Both the position numbers and the translations under genes were made by a program. The notes under the pieces are model-generated. The model saw only the letters and a list, made by a program, of their open reading frames with translations, did no database searches and was not told where the DNA came from. A stretch of DNA of 14,144 nucleotides from DASWHR01 sp035541035. Its GTDB lineage: Bacteria > Actinomycetota > AC-67. The stretch is taken from assembly GCA_035541035.1 (NCBI GenBank), contig DATLFO010000158.1, forward strand, positions 1 through 14,144, written 5' to 3'. Below are positions 1-6,390 of this stretch, in pieces (position 1 is the first letter of the stretch; the number at the start of each line of letters is the position of its first letter).

Positions 1-482
1 CCCGGATCGATCGGGAACCCGCAGAACTGGCATTGCGGCCGCCCGCCGGAGCACACGATCTCGGCATGCTCGGCGAGGGCCTTCATCTGCGCTCGCGTGG
101 CCACGAACCGCGCGTGCGCCAGGTCCTGGGCGGTCTCGTCATCCTCGTCCCCGCTGCCGGCTTCCTCGGCGACGAACACCATCAGGCCGGTATCTTCCTC
201 GACCTCGATCGCCATCGGCCCGATCCGCCACTCGGGCAGCAGCGGATCTTCCAGATCCATCTCGTCCGACGTCGGCGGAAGCCCCTCGTCCTCGATCGGG
301 TCGAGCGTCTCGAGCAGTTGCGAAAGCGTCGTGGCCAGGACCTGCACCTGCTGCTTCTCGGCCAGTAACGTGACGAGCACCTCGTCCTTGCGGGCCTGGA
401 TGTAGAAGGTGCGGTTGCCGGGCTCACCGATCGCCCCGGCGGTGATGCGCGAAACGGGATCCAGCTCGAAGGATGTGCTCAT
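1..482 (-). CDS. DUF3090 family protein (3' end cut by window edge)
   Basis: About 160 residues are visible, starting MSTSFELDPVSRITAGAIGE and running off the left edge at a Cys pair (C151 and C154, in GRPQCQFCGFPIDP). This matches DUF3090 (TIGR03847), a soluble protein of unknown biochemistry with a C-terminal CxxC half that looks like a metal-binding knuckle; the second half should lie outside the window. The middle is very acidic (GSGDEDDE, residues 109-116). The ATG overlaps the stop of the upstream phosphatase gene as ATGA, and GAGGA sits about 5 bases before it, so the two are translationally coupled. In Actinobacteria this family travels with a histidine phosphatase and an SCO1664-like protein, often near mshC of mycothiol synthesis. 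An SCO1664-like gene would therefore be expected just left of position 1. Residue 39 is a rare TTA Leu codon. Family is firm; function is unknown. Confidence 0.9.
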   Translation of the reverse strand, partial: MSTSFELDPVSRITAGAIGEPGNRTFYIQARKDEVLVTLLAEKQQVQVLATTLSQLLETLDPIEDEGLPPTSDEMDLEDPLLPEWRIGPMAIEVEEDTGLMVFVAEEAGSGDEDDETAQDLAHARFVATRAQMKALAEHAEIVCSGGRPQCQFCGFPIDP

Positions 483-1093
483 TTCTTCCTCGGGACGAGC
501 TCGTCGAGCGAGCCATTGTCGTTGACCTTCAGGATGCGCGGCGCGCCGTCTCCGACCCACACCGCGCTCACGGAGGCGGGACCGACGGCGAGCCGGGCGT
601 AGAGGTCGAGATGGATGCCCGCGTAATGGGCCAGAAGCATCTTGATCACGTCGGCGTGCGTCACGATCGCCGCCATGCCCTTCGGGTGCCCGGCCGCGAC
701 CTCGGCGGCGGCGGCCACGACCCGCGCCGACGTTTCGCGCAGCGCCTCGCCGCCGGGGAAGCGTCCTTCCGACGGGTGAGCGATCACGTCGCGCCAGTGC
801 TGCGTCTTGGCGAGCTGCTTGAGCGGACGGCCTTCCCAGTCGCCGTAGCGGACCTCGCCGAAGCCCGGCCGGATCTTGAGCCGCATCTTCTTGACGGCCG
901 CGAGCGGCTTGGCGGTCTGCACTGCCCGCTCGACCGGCGACGAGTAGAGCGCGTCGAGCGGGATCGAGGTGAAGCGCTCGGCCATCGCCTTGGCCTGGAG
1001 TACGCCTTCATCGGACAGCGGAACGCTCGACCAGCCGGCCAGCTTCACGCCGGTAAGGGGCGTCATCGCGTGACGAATGAGAAACAGCAGCAT
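479..1093 (-). CDS. Histidine phosphatase, MSMEG_4193-type (phosphoglycerate mutase-like)
   Basis: A 204-residue cytosolic protein of the histidine phosphatase superfamily. Visible active-site elements are the N-terminal LIRHAM (R7, H8 = phospho-accepting His), SSPVERAVQTA (R56), GFGEVRYGDWEGR (E80) and IVTHAD (H146, second catalytic His). This is the full set for phosphate-ester hydrolysis or mutase chemistry. Length and N-terminus fit the MSMEG_4193 subfamily (TIGR03848), called 'probable phosphomutase', whose substrate is not known. The ATG at 1093 was chosen because the beta strand leading to RHA starts there; the open frame continues upstream but is only a shadow of the FIST gene. It lies 38 bases after the FIST stop and overlaps the DUF3090 start by ATGA. 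Pairing with DUF3090 is the classical actinobacterial cassette. The RBS is weak (GGCGGA about 12 bases upstream). Confidence 0.9.
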   Translation of the reverse strand: MLLFLIRHAMTPLTGVKLAGWSSVPLSDEGVLQAKAMAERFTSIPLDALYSSPVERAVQTAKPLAAVKKMRLKIRPGFGEVRYGDWEGRPLKQLAKTQHWRDVIAHPSEGRFPGGEALRETSARVVAAAAEVAAGHPKGMAAIVTHADVIKMLLAHYAGIHLDLYARLAVGPASVSAVWVGDGAPRILKVNDNGSLDELVPRKK

Positions 1094-1131
1094 GGCCGCA
1101 GCATATCCGCCGAGCCGCTCGCAGCGACGGG

Positions 1132-2292
1132 CTAGGCCTGCTCGTCGTAGAAGAGAGCGAGCGAGGCGGTGAAGCCGTGCAGGAAGACGCGGCCGCCGAC
1201 CGGGCCGATCTCGCCCGCGCAGCTCATGCCCGCCAGCGGCGCGCGCCACACCGACGACAGCACGCCCGCATCGTGATCCGGCGCGCCGAACAGGTGCGAG
1301 CCGCGACCGTTGCAGGTGAAGAGCATCGCGCCGGCCGGCGGTGGCACGGCGGCCGCGGCGGCGCGCAGATCCTCGTCGGCCGTCGCCGCGTCGCGAACGT
1401 GGAACTGAACGGTCTCGCCGACGCCGACCAGATCGCCGACGGCCATCGCGCCCGTGGTCTCGTCGGCGCCCATGACGTTTCGGATCAGAAAGTCGCCGCG
1501 TTCGAACTCGGTCTTGTACTCGTCGACGACGCGGCCGATGTGCAGGCCGCGCTGGATCAGCGCGCGCTCGTCGGGCGAGGCTTCGATCCACAGGTCGCGC
1601 AGACGCTCGACCGGCGGCAGGCCGGCCAGCTCGACGATGACGTTGCGCTGCGCGTTGGTGACGGTCGCGGGCGTGCCGATCGGACGGCAACCTTGCGAGA
1701 CGAGCGTGCGGACCTTGACGCGCCCGCGGATCACGACGCCGGCCGCGCCGCCGTTGGCGACCTCGCTGCCCTGCCAGATCCGGTGCCCGCCGGGAGCCCC
1801 GGCGCCGGAGGCGAGCCCGCCCACCACGGTCAGGCCGGGCTGCTCGGTGTTGACCGTGTCCAGGAGCCGGTCCACCGGCACCGTGAACGGATCGGCGAGC
1901 ATGATCACGGCCGCGCCGGCGGGCGGCGAGGGCCAGCCGAGAAACGTCGGCCCGTCCGGCGTCTCGGTGAACTCCAGCGAGAACGGCTCGACCTCGGTGT
2001 CGGGCAGATGGGCCGCCCAGACCGCCACGGCGGGACGGTCCTCGATCTCGCGGCCGCCTTCGGCCACGGTGCCGCCGGTCGCACCGATCATCGCGCCCGG
2101 CTCGAGCGCGACGTGGACCGCGGCGGCGATCTCGACCGCGGCGTCCGCGTGCGCGGCCGACACGAAGATCGCGGCCAGGTCGCACGGGGCACCGCTCAGG
2201 CCGCGCGCGGCCGTCGCTGCCGCCTCGGCCGCCGCCGCCACCCCGTCCGGGTCGGTGGACAGTCCGGTCGCGACGACGAGACGGCCGGTCAC
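1132..2292 (-). CDS. FIST N/C domain protein (putative small-ligand sensor)
   Basis: A 386-residue protein covering the usual FIST module: FIST_N around residues 5-215 and FIST_C around 220-375. Recognisable landmarks are MIGATGGTVAEGG (68-80), MLADPFTVP (131-139), TVVGGLASG (155-163), LFTCNGRGSHLFG (324-336) and AGMSCAGEIGPVGG (354-367). FIST domains are proposed small-ligand (possibly amino-acid) sensors and are often fused to signalling domains. This one stands alone with no attached kinase, GGDEF or methyl-accepting module, no signal peptide and no membrane segment. The GTG at 2292 was chosen because it overlaps the upstream lipoprotein stop as GTGA, has GGAGGG 9 bases upstream, and the family similarity starts right there. 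It is the third gene of the minus-strand operon. Family assignment is strong; the ligand is unknown. Confidence 0.9.
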   Translation of the reverse strand: MTGRLVVATGLSTDPDGVAAAAEAAATAARGLSGAPCDLAAIFVSAAHADAAVEIAAAVHVALEPGAMIGATGGTVAEGGREIEDRPAVAVWAAHLPDTEVEPFSLEFTETPDGPTFLGWPSPPAGAAVIMLADPFTVPVDRLLDTVNTEQPGLTVVGGLASGAGAPGGHRIWQGSEVANGGAAGVVIRGRVKVRTLVSQGCRPIGTPATVTNAQRNVIVELAGLPPVERLRDLWIEASPDERALIQRGLHIGRVVDEYKTEFERGDFLIRNVMGADETTGAMAVGDLVGVGETVQFHVRDAATADEDLRAAAAAVPPPAGAMLFTCNGRGSHLFGAPDHDAGVLSSVWRAPLAGMSCAGEIGPVGGRVFLHGFTASLALFYDEQA

Positions 2293-2975
2293 TTCTTCGA
2301 TCCCTCCGGCGGGAACGTCGCGCGCGTGTCGGGCTCGGAATAGGTGGTCGCGCCCGGCGAGGGCCGCGCGGCTTCGGGGACCCAGTCGCTGTGCGCCTGC
2401 ACCGGGTCCTGGGTCTCGTTCCAATACGACTGCATCGCCCAGGTGAACGGGTTCTTCAGCTTCGACAGCAGCGTCAGCGGAATGTCCGCGCGAACCTCGC
2501 TCTCCGTGATCTTGAGCGTCGCTCCTTCGGCGGGCTCGTTGCAAACCTCGGTGCCGGGGCACACCGACAGGCGCCAGCCCTTGATCTGCTCGCCCGCTCG
2601 GCTCGGCTCGCCTTCCCGGACGATCGCGACGAAGTACGCGGGGGAGGCGGCCTTGGTGTCGGCGAACAACTGCATGAACCAGGCCGGGCCTTGCAGCGGA
2701 TCGGTGATGGAAGCAGACTCGTAGGGCGAGCCCGCGATCGCGATGCGGATCGACAGCGAGTCCTCGCTAGCGTCCAGCCGCACGCCGGTCACATCGGCGG
2801 CGTCGGGCGGGTTCTTCGGCTCGACGCCGTCGGCGTTGAGGGCCTTGGCATGGTCGCCCTTGACGTCCACGACCAGCTGCGCGCCCGACAGCGGATCGTT
2901 CGTGGACGCGTCGCCGCCGCAGGCGGCGAGCCCGAGCGCCAGCACCAGCGCCGGCGCAGCTACTTGGGCGCGCAC
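2289..2975 (-). CDS. Putative lipoprotein of unknown function
   Basis: A 228-residue protein with a lipoprotein signal peptide: short basic start VRAQ, hydrophobic core ALVLALGL and lipobox LAAC (Cys19 lipidated), followed by a GGDASTND linker. The mature part is strand-rich, with hydrophobic alternation such as SLSIRIAIAG (73-82) and AYFVAIV (113-119). Two Cys (139 and 145) could form a disulfide, and the C-terminus is Pro-rich. It may be a beta-sandwich (CBM9/DOMON-like), but I do not recognise the family. The GTG at 2975 is chosen because the signal peptide starts there. It overlaps the end of the oxidoreductase gene by 16 bases and has no clear RBS, so it probably depends on coupling. The stop overlaps the FIST start. 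A second in-frame GTG at 2945 would destroy the signal peptide. Surface anchoring is well supported; the role is unknown. Confidence 0.78.
   Translation of the reverse strand: MRAQVAAPALVLALGLAACGGDASTNDPLSGAQLVVDVKGDHAKALNADGVEPKNPPDAADVTGVRLDASEDSLSIRIAIAGSPYESASITDPLQGPAWFMQLFADTKAASPAYFVAIVREGEPSRAGEQIKGWRLSVCPGTEVCNEPAEGATLKITESEVRADIPLTLLSKLKNPFTWAMQSYWNETQDPVQAHSDWVPEAARPSPGATTYSEPDTRATFPPEGSKK
2302..2307 (-). promoter_or_regulatory. Shine-Dalgarno of the FIST gene
   Basis: GGAGGG (minus strand) 9 bases before the GTG at 2292. It lies inside the 3' end of the lipoprotein gene and decides between the GTG and longer open-frame starts that would lie inside that gene. Confidence 0.7.
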
Positions 2976-3790
2976 GTTTCGACCAGGTCGCGCGACGGGG
3001 GCTGATAGAAGCTGAGTACGACGTGTTCGCATCCTCGGTCCTCGTATTCGGGAATTTTGGCGAGCTGCTCTTCGGGCTGCCCGTCGATCGCGGGATGCAC
3101 GAACAGTTGCACGCCGCGGCGTACGTGTTTCGGATCCCGTCCGATCGCGGCGCAGTTGTCGTCGATCTGCTTCGACAGCTGCGACCACAGCTCGGGATCG
3201 GCGCCCGGGACGTTCCATTCGTCGGCATGCTCGGCGACGACCTTCAGCATCTTGGGCTTCACGCCGCCGACGACGATCGGCGGCCGCGGCTGCTGCACCG
3301 CCTTGGGCTGCGTGATCGCGTCCTGCAATTGGAAGTAGCGGCCGTCGAAGGTCGCACGATCCTGGGTCATCAGCGCCTTGATCACGTGCAGCGCCTCGTC
3401 CAATCGCGCGACGCGTTCGCCGGGCGGCGGAAACTCGATGCCAAGGCCGGTGTGCTCGGCTTCGTGCCAGGCGGCGCCGATGCCCAGCTCCAGCCGTCCG
3501 CCGCTGATGTGATCGACGGTGATCGCCATGTTCGCCAGCACCGCCGGATGCCGGTAGGTGACGCCGGTCACCATGCAGCCGACGCGCGCGCGCTTGACCA
3601 GCACCGCCATCGCCGCCAGCGTCGTCCAGCCTTCCAGCGTCGGGGCCTCGTGTTCCTGGCTTTGCGTGCCCAGACCGTAGAAGTGGTCGTAGTTCCAGAC
3701 CGCGTGATAGCCGGCCTCATCGGCCGCGGTCCAAAACTCGGCGAGCGTGGCGTAATCGAACGTCGGAGCGAGCTTCGCGGAGATCAGCAT
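2960..3790 (-). CDS. LLM class F420-dependent oxidoreductase
   Basis: A 276-residue luciferase-like monooxygenase fold (bacterial luciferase/F420 reductase superfamily), slightly short for the family (about 280-340). Typical segments are the N-terminal KLAPTFDYATLAEFWTAADE, WNYDHFY (32-38), VTGVTYRHPAVLANMA (74-89), ISGGRLELGIGAAWHEAEH (95-113), PGERVARLDEAL (123-134) and PPIVVGGVKPKMLKVVAEHAD (170-190). It is cytosolic and predicted to use reduced coenzyme F420 (possibly FMN); the substrate cannot be read from sequence. It is the first gene of the five-gene minus-strand operon, and its last 16 bases overlap the lipoprotein start. There is no good RBS, but TAGCAT stands 8 bases before the ATG, so the mRNA may be leaderless. 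The 71-base gap to the divergent phosphodiesterase gene holds its promoter. Family is secure; F420 versus FMN is inferred from subfamily resemblance. Confidence 0.93.
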   Translation of the reverse strand: MLISAKLAPTFDYATLAEFWTAADEAGYHAVWNYDHFYGLGTQSQEHEAPTLEGWTTLAAMAVLVKRARVGCMVTGVTYRHPAVLANMAITVDHISGGRLELGIGAAWHEAEHTGLGIEFPPPGERVARLDEALHVIKALMTQDRATFDGRYFQLQDAITQPKAVQQPRPPIVVGGVKPKMLKVVAEHADEWNVPGADPELWSQLSKQIDDNCAAIGRDPKHVRRGVQLFVHPAIDGQPEEQLAKIPEYEDRGCEHVVLSFYQPPSRDLVETCAPK

Positions 3791-3798
3791 GGCCTCGA

Positions 3799-3828
3799 AT
3801 GCTACCCGTCCCGGGCCGGACCTGGCAG
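3799..3828 (-). promoter_or_regulatory. Candidate leaderless promoter of the LLM-FIST-phosphatase operon
   Basis: On the minus strand, CTGCCA (3828-3823; four of six matches to TTGACA), an 18-base spacer, TAGCAT (3804-3799; TAnnnT), then 8 bases to the ATG. Transcription would start at or next to the ATG. Inference from motif and spacing only. Confidence 0.45.
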
Positions 3829-3861
3829 GAGGCGGCTCCCTCGGGCGCGAAATACCGGTCT

Positions 3862-4701
3862 ATGGGAATTCTTCGTGCGATTCTTCCGTTGGCGCTGGCC
3901 CTGTCGGTATCCGCCCCCGCCGCCGCCACCGATTCGCAGATTCCCGTGACCGTCTACGCCCACCGGGGCGGCGCGGCGATCGGGCCGGAGAACACCATGG
4001 CCGCCTTCGAGCAGGCCGGGGCGTTGTTCGCGGCGGCGGGCGTAGACGGCTGGCTCGAGCTGGACACCCAGGCGTCGGCCGACGGCACGCTGGTCGTGAT
4101 TCACGATCACACGCTCGACCGGACGACCGACTGCGCCGGAACCGTGATCGACTGGACCTACGACGCCTCGTGCAACGCCGCGAAACGCTGGCCGTCGTTC
4201 GGGCATCAGCCGGTCCCGAAGCTGGCGGATCTGCTGGCGCGCGGCCGGCAGGCGACCCCCGCCTGGGGCCTGATGATCGAGATCAAGAACATCCCCTACG
4301 AGACCAACTTCGATCCGGCCGGCATGCTGGTCGCCGACTCGCTGGTCGCGATGATCGACGCGAGCGGCTATCCGAAGGACCGGATCATCGTCCAGTCGTT
4401 CTGGCCGCCGTCCCTCGACCGGGTCGAGCTGCTGGATCCCGAACTGGACACGATGCTGCTGACCACCTCGCAACTGGGTTTCATGGTCTGGCAGAACGCG
4501 CTGTATGCAACCGCACGCGGCTACGAGATCAGCGCGCCGGAATGGCAGTCCGCGGACTTCCGCGCCGAGACGGTCGCGGCGGCGCATGCGCTCGGGCGCC
4601 GCGTCATCACCTGGACGGTCGATTCCCGCGCCGCCGGCGACGCGCTGATCGCGATGGGTGTGGACGGCATTATCACCAACGACCCGAGGATCTTCCTATG
4701 A
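3862..4701 (+). CDS. Secreted glycerophosphodiester phosphodiesterase
   Basis: A 279-residue GDPD-family enzyme that hydrolyses glycerophosphodiesters to sn-glycerol 3-phosphate and an alcohol. A signal peptide covers residues 1-23 (MGILRAILPLALALSVSAPA, AATDS follows), so it acts outside the membrane. The family motif HR-(x)n-ExD-(x)n-H is complete: AHRGG (H34, R35), PENT (E43), LELD (E66, D68) and VIHDHTLDRTTD (H81, H83). Further conserved parts are the metal/phosphate segment LMIEIKN (E140, K142), ITWTVDS (249-255) and GVDGIITNDP (267-276). The ATG at 3862 is preferred because it opens the signal peptide; an earlier ATG at 3799 adds 21 unlikely residues. No RBS is visible before 3862. The stop overlaps the next start as ATGA, tying its translation to the lysyl oxidase. 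Strong family call; the natural substrate is unknown. Confidence 0.93.
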   Translation: MGILRAILPLALALSVSAPAAATDSQIPVTVYAHRGGAAIGPENTMAAFEQAGALFAAAGVDGWLELDTQASADGTLVVIHDHTLDRTTDCAGTVIDWTYDASCNAAKRWPSFGHQPVPKLADLLARGRQATPAWGLMIEIKNIPYETNFDPAGMLVADSLVAMIDASGYPKDRIIVQSFWPPSLDRVELLDPELDTMLLTTSQLGFMVWQNALYATARGYEISAPEWQSADFRAETVAAAHALGRRVITWTVDSRAAGDALIAMGVDGIITNDPRIFL

Positions 4702-5903
4702 GACGTCTTCTGATTCTATTGTCGGCGCTGGCGATTGCCGGCGTGTTCGTGCCCGCCACCGCCGCCGATCCTGCGTCGGGCACGCTGTCGGATCCGTCGG
4801 CCACCGTTGCGTGGACGGGCACGCATTGGCGGACCGACGACGCGCCGATCCCGGACCAGTTCGATCTGACGATCGATCTGCCGGCCGGCTACTGGGACGC
4901 CAACGACGGCGGCGTCGAGGTCGCGATCCGATGGGTCAGCGAATACAACGTGTTCGATCTATACGTGCTCGACGCCGGCGGCGCGACGGTTGCGTCCTCG
5001 ACCGGCTTTCCGACCTCGGCGCACTCGCTGATCATGCGCGAGCCCGCGAACGGCCTGTATCACGTCGTCGTGGTCCCGGCCGGCGTGCAGGTCGACGAGG
5101 AGCGGCCGTACGAGGGCATCGCGCAAGTCGAGCTGGACACGACCAGGACCGGACCGCTGGTTCCCGATCTGGTCGCGCTGCCGCCGGCCGAGTTCAAGAT
5201 TGCGGCCGGAACGCTGTCGTTCATGCCGGTCGAGTATCAAGAGACGGGCGGCTGCTATCCCGACGAGATGGCCGAGAACCCGTCGCTGACGCGCTGTCTG
5301 CGCTTCGATGCGGGCGTCGCGAACCTGGGACACGGTCCGTTCGAGCTGCGACTCGACACCACGACGATGGCGGGCGAGCCCGTCGTGTGGCAGGACATCT
5401 ATGCGGCCGACGGCTCGCGCACGACCATCGGCGCCGGCACCTACACCTGGCACGCGACGCACGCGCACGTGCACTACCAGAACTTCGTCGAGTACCGGCT
5501 GCATCGCGTGGGCGAGGACGGAACGCCGGGCGAAGAGGTCGTCGGGTCGCGCAAGGCCGACTTCTGCATGATCGACACGCGCCTGATCTGGTTCGGCGAG
5601 TACGGCAACGGACCGCGCAATCACCACTTCCCGCAATGCAACATCCCGGGCGGGGACGGCGCCGGCCCCACCGAGATGCGCCAAGGAATCGACGTCGGCT
5701 GGGCGGACATCTACACGTGGGATCTGCCCGGCCAATACATCGACATCTCGAACGTGCCGGACGGCATCTATGCCGTCGTGCTCGAAGCGGACCCCTCCGG
5801 AGTGCTCAGCCAGCTCACCCGCACCAACGACATCTCTTGGACGAGGATCCGGATCGCCGGCCTTTCGGTCACCGAGTGCACCGCTCCCCCGCCCGGCTGC
5901 TGA
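4698..5903 (+). CDS. Secreted bacterial lysyl oxidase (copper/LTQ amine oxidase) with N-terminal beta domain
   Basis: A 401-residue protein with a signal peptide (residues 1-23, MRRLLILLSALAIAGVFVPA then TAAD). Residues about 35-147 form a beta-rich region that resembles pre-peptidase C-terminal (PPC) domains. Residues about 155-388 match the lysyl oxidase catalytic domain (PF01186), which oxidises primary amines, in animals peptidyl lysine, to aldehydes. The copper site WHATHAHVHY (251-260; H255, H257, H259) aligns with human LOX H292/H294/H296. SRKADFCMIDT (284-294; K286) aligns with the Lys320 region and WADIYTWDLPGQYIDI (335-350; Y339) with Tyr355, the two residues that form lysine tyrosylquinone. 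LTRTNDISW (373-381) matches the C-terminal DYTNNVV stretch. Six Cys (186, 200, 290, 314, 394, 401) may form disulfides. The start has GAGGA 7 bases upstream and overlaps the phosphodiesterase stop. Residue equivalences are by-eye alignment to human LOX. Confidence 0.9.
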   Translation: MRRLLILLSALAIAGVFVPATAADPASGTLSDPSATVAWTGTHWRTDDAPIPDQFDLTIDLPAGYWDANDGGVEVAIRWVSEYNVFDLYVLDAGGATVASSTGFPTSAHSLIMREPANGLYHVVVVPAGVQVDEERPYEGIAQVELDTTRTGPLVPDLVALPPAEFKIAAGTLSFMPVEYQETGGCYPDEMAENPSLTRCLRFDAGVANLGHGPFELRLDTTTMAGEPVVWQDIYAADGSRTTIGAGTYTWHATHAHVHYQNFVEYRLHRVGEDGTPGEEVVGSRKADFCMIDTRLIWFGEYGNGPRNHHFPQCNIPGGDGAGPTEMRQGIDVGWADIYTWDLPGQYIDISNVPDGIYAVVLEADPSGVLSQLTRTNDISWTRIRIAGLSVTECTAPPPGC

Positions 5904-5944
5904 ACACGAAAGCACCTACTCAACGGGTATCGGGCGCCGGGGGG

Positions 5945-5950
5945 TATACT
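5945..5950 (+). promoter_or_regulatory. -10 box, probable infA promoter
   Basis: TATACT, a near-consensus -10 hexamer in otherwise GC-rich DNA. No convincing -35 lies 16-19 bases upstream and there is no TG extension. Transcription would begin near 5957, giving an infA leader of about 60 bases that runs through the terminator hairpin at 5973-5996. Confidence 0.55.
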
Positions 5951-5972
5951 GCCGACGGCTTCGGGATCGACG

Positions 5973-5996
5973 AGCCGGCCGGCAGGCCGGTTTTTT
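5973..5996 (+). terminator. Intrinsic terminator after the GDPD-lysyl oxidase pair, inside the infA leader
   Basis: Perfect 6-bp stem CCGGCC (5975-5980) / GGCCGG (5985-5990) with loop GGCA, extendable by G-T and A-T pairs, followed by six T (5991-5996). It is 70 bases after the lysyl oxidase stop and 21 bases before the infA ATG. Because the TATACT box lies upstream of it, transcripts started there must also pass it. Confidence 0.85.
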
Positions 5997-6017
5997 GTGG
6001 AGCGAAGCCGACCACTC

Positions 6018-6374
6018 ATGGCAGGAAGACCGAGAAAACCCGGCGGCAGGCCGGGAGGGCAGCGAGGAGGGCCGCGCAAGGGCGGGGCCGCCTCGCGGGC
6101 GGCGCGCGCCCAAAGCCGGGCCGAGCAGCGCGAAAAGCAGCTCGCTCGCTCGCAGAACACCAAGGAAGAGCCCATCGAGATGGAAGGCATCATCGTCGAG
6201 GCGCTCCCCAACGTCATGTTCCGCGTCGAGCTGGAGAACGGGCATATCGTGCTCGGCCACATCTCGGGCAAGATGCGCAAGCACTACATCAGGATTCTGC
6301 CGGGTGATCGCGTGAAGCTGGAGCTATCGCCCTACGATCTGAACCGGGGCCGGATCACGTACCGCTACCGCTGA
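6018..6374 (+). CDS. infA: Translation initiation factor IF-1 with basic N-terminal extension
   Basis: A 118-residue protein. Residues about 50-118 are a complete IF-1 OB-fold: EPIEMEGIIVEALPNVMFRV (51-70), ELENGHIVLGHISGKMRKHY (71-90), then IRILPGDRVKLELSPYDLNR and GRITYRYR. IF-1 binds the 30S A site during initiation and is normally 70-75 residues. Here about 50 extra residues precede it, rich in Gly/Arg/Lys (MAGRPRKPGGRPGGQRGGPR) and then Ala/Gln/Arg-rich and likely helical (25-48). The ATG at 6018 is chosen; a GTG at 5997 (MERSRPL...) is directly after the terminator T-run and less likely. GGAG at 5999-6002 is a distant RBS (about 15 bases). An internal ATG at 6180 would cut into the conserved core. 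No rpmJ/rpsM/rpsK follow, unlike the usual infA locus. The next gene converges from the other strand, 4 bases away. Confidence 0.95.
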   Translation: MAGRPRKPGGRPGGQRGGPRKGGAASRAARAQSRAEQREKQLARSQNTKEEPIEMEGIIVEALPNVMFRVELENGHIVLGHISGKMRKHYIRILPGDRVKLELSPYDLNRGRITYRYR

Positions 6375-6390
6375 CCCGCTAGGCAGCGGT
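6367..6390. terminator. Hairpin spanning both stop codons of convergent genes
   Basis: Perfect 7-bp inverted repeat ACCGCTG (6367-6373) / CAGCGGT (6384-6390) with a 10-base loop. The infA stop (6372-6374) and the convergent gene's stop (6379-6381) both fall within it. No T-run follows on either strand, so any terminator activity would be Rho-like or weak. Confidence 0.45.

Noticed and set aside
479..2185. Long minus-strand open frame upstream of the histidine phosphatase, which would give a 568-residue fusion protein
   Set aside because: The upstream 360 residues are Arg/Ala/Gly-rich low-complexity translation of the FIST gene in another frame; the true protein starts at the RHA strand at 1093.
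4658..6307. 549-codon plus-strand open frame across the lysyl oxidase and infA
   Set aside because: Arg-rich frame-shifted reading of two well-supported genes and the terminator between them.
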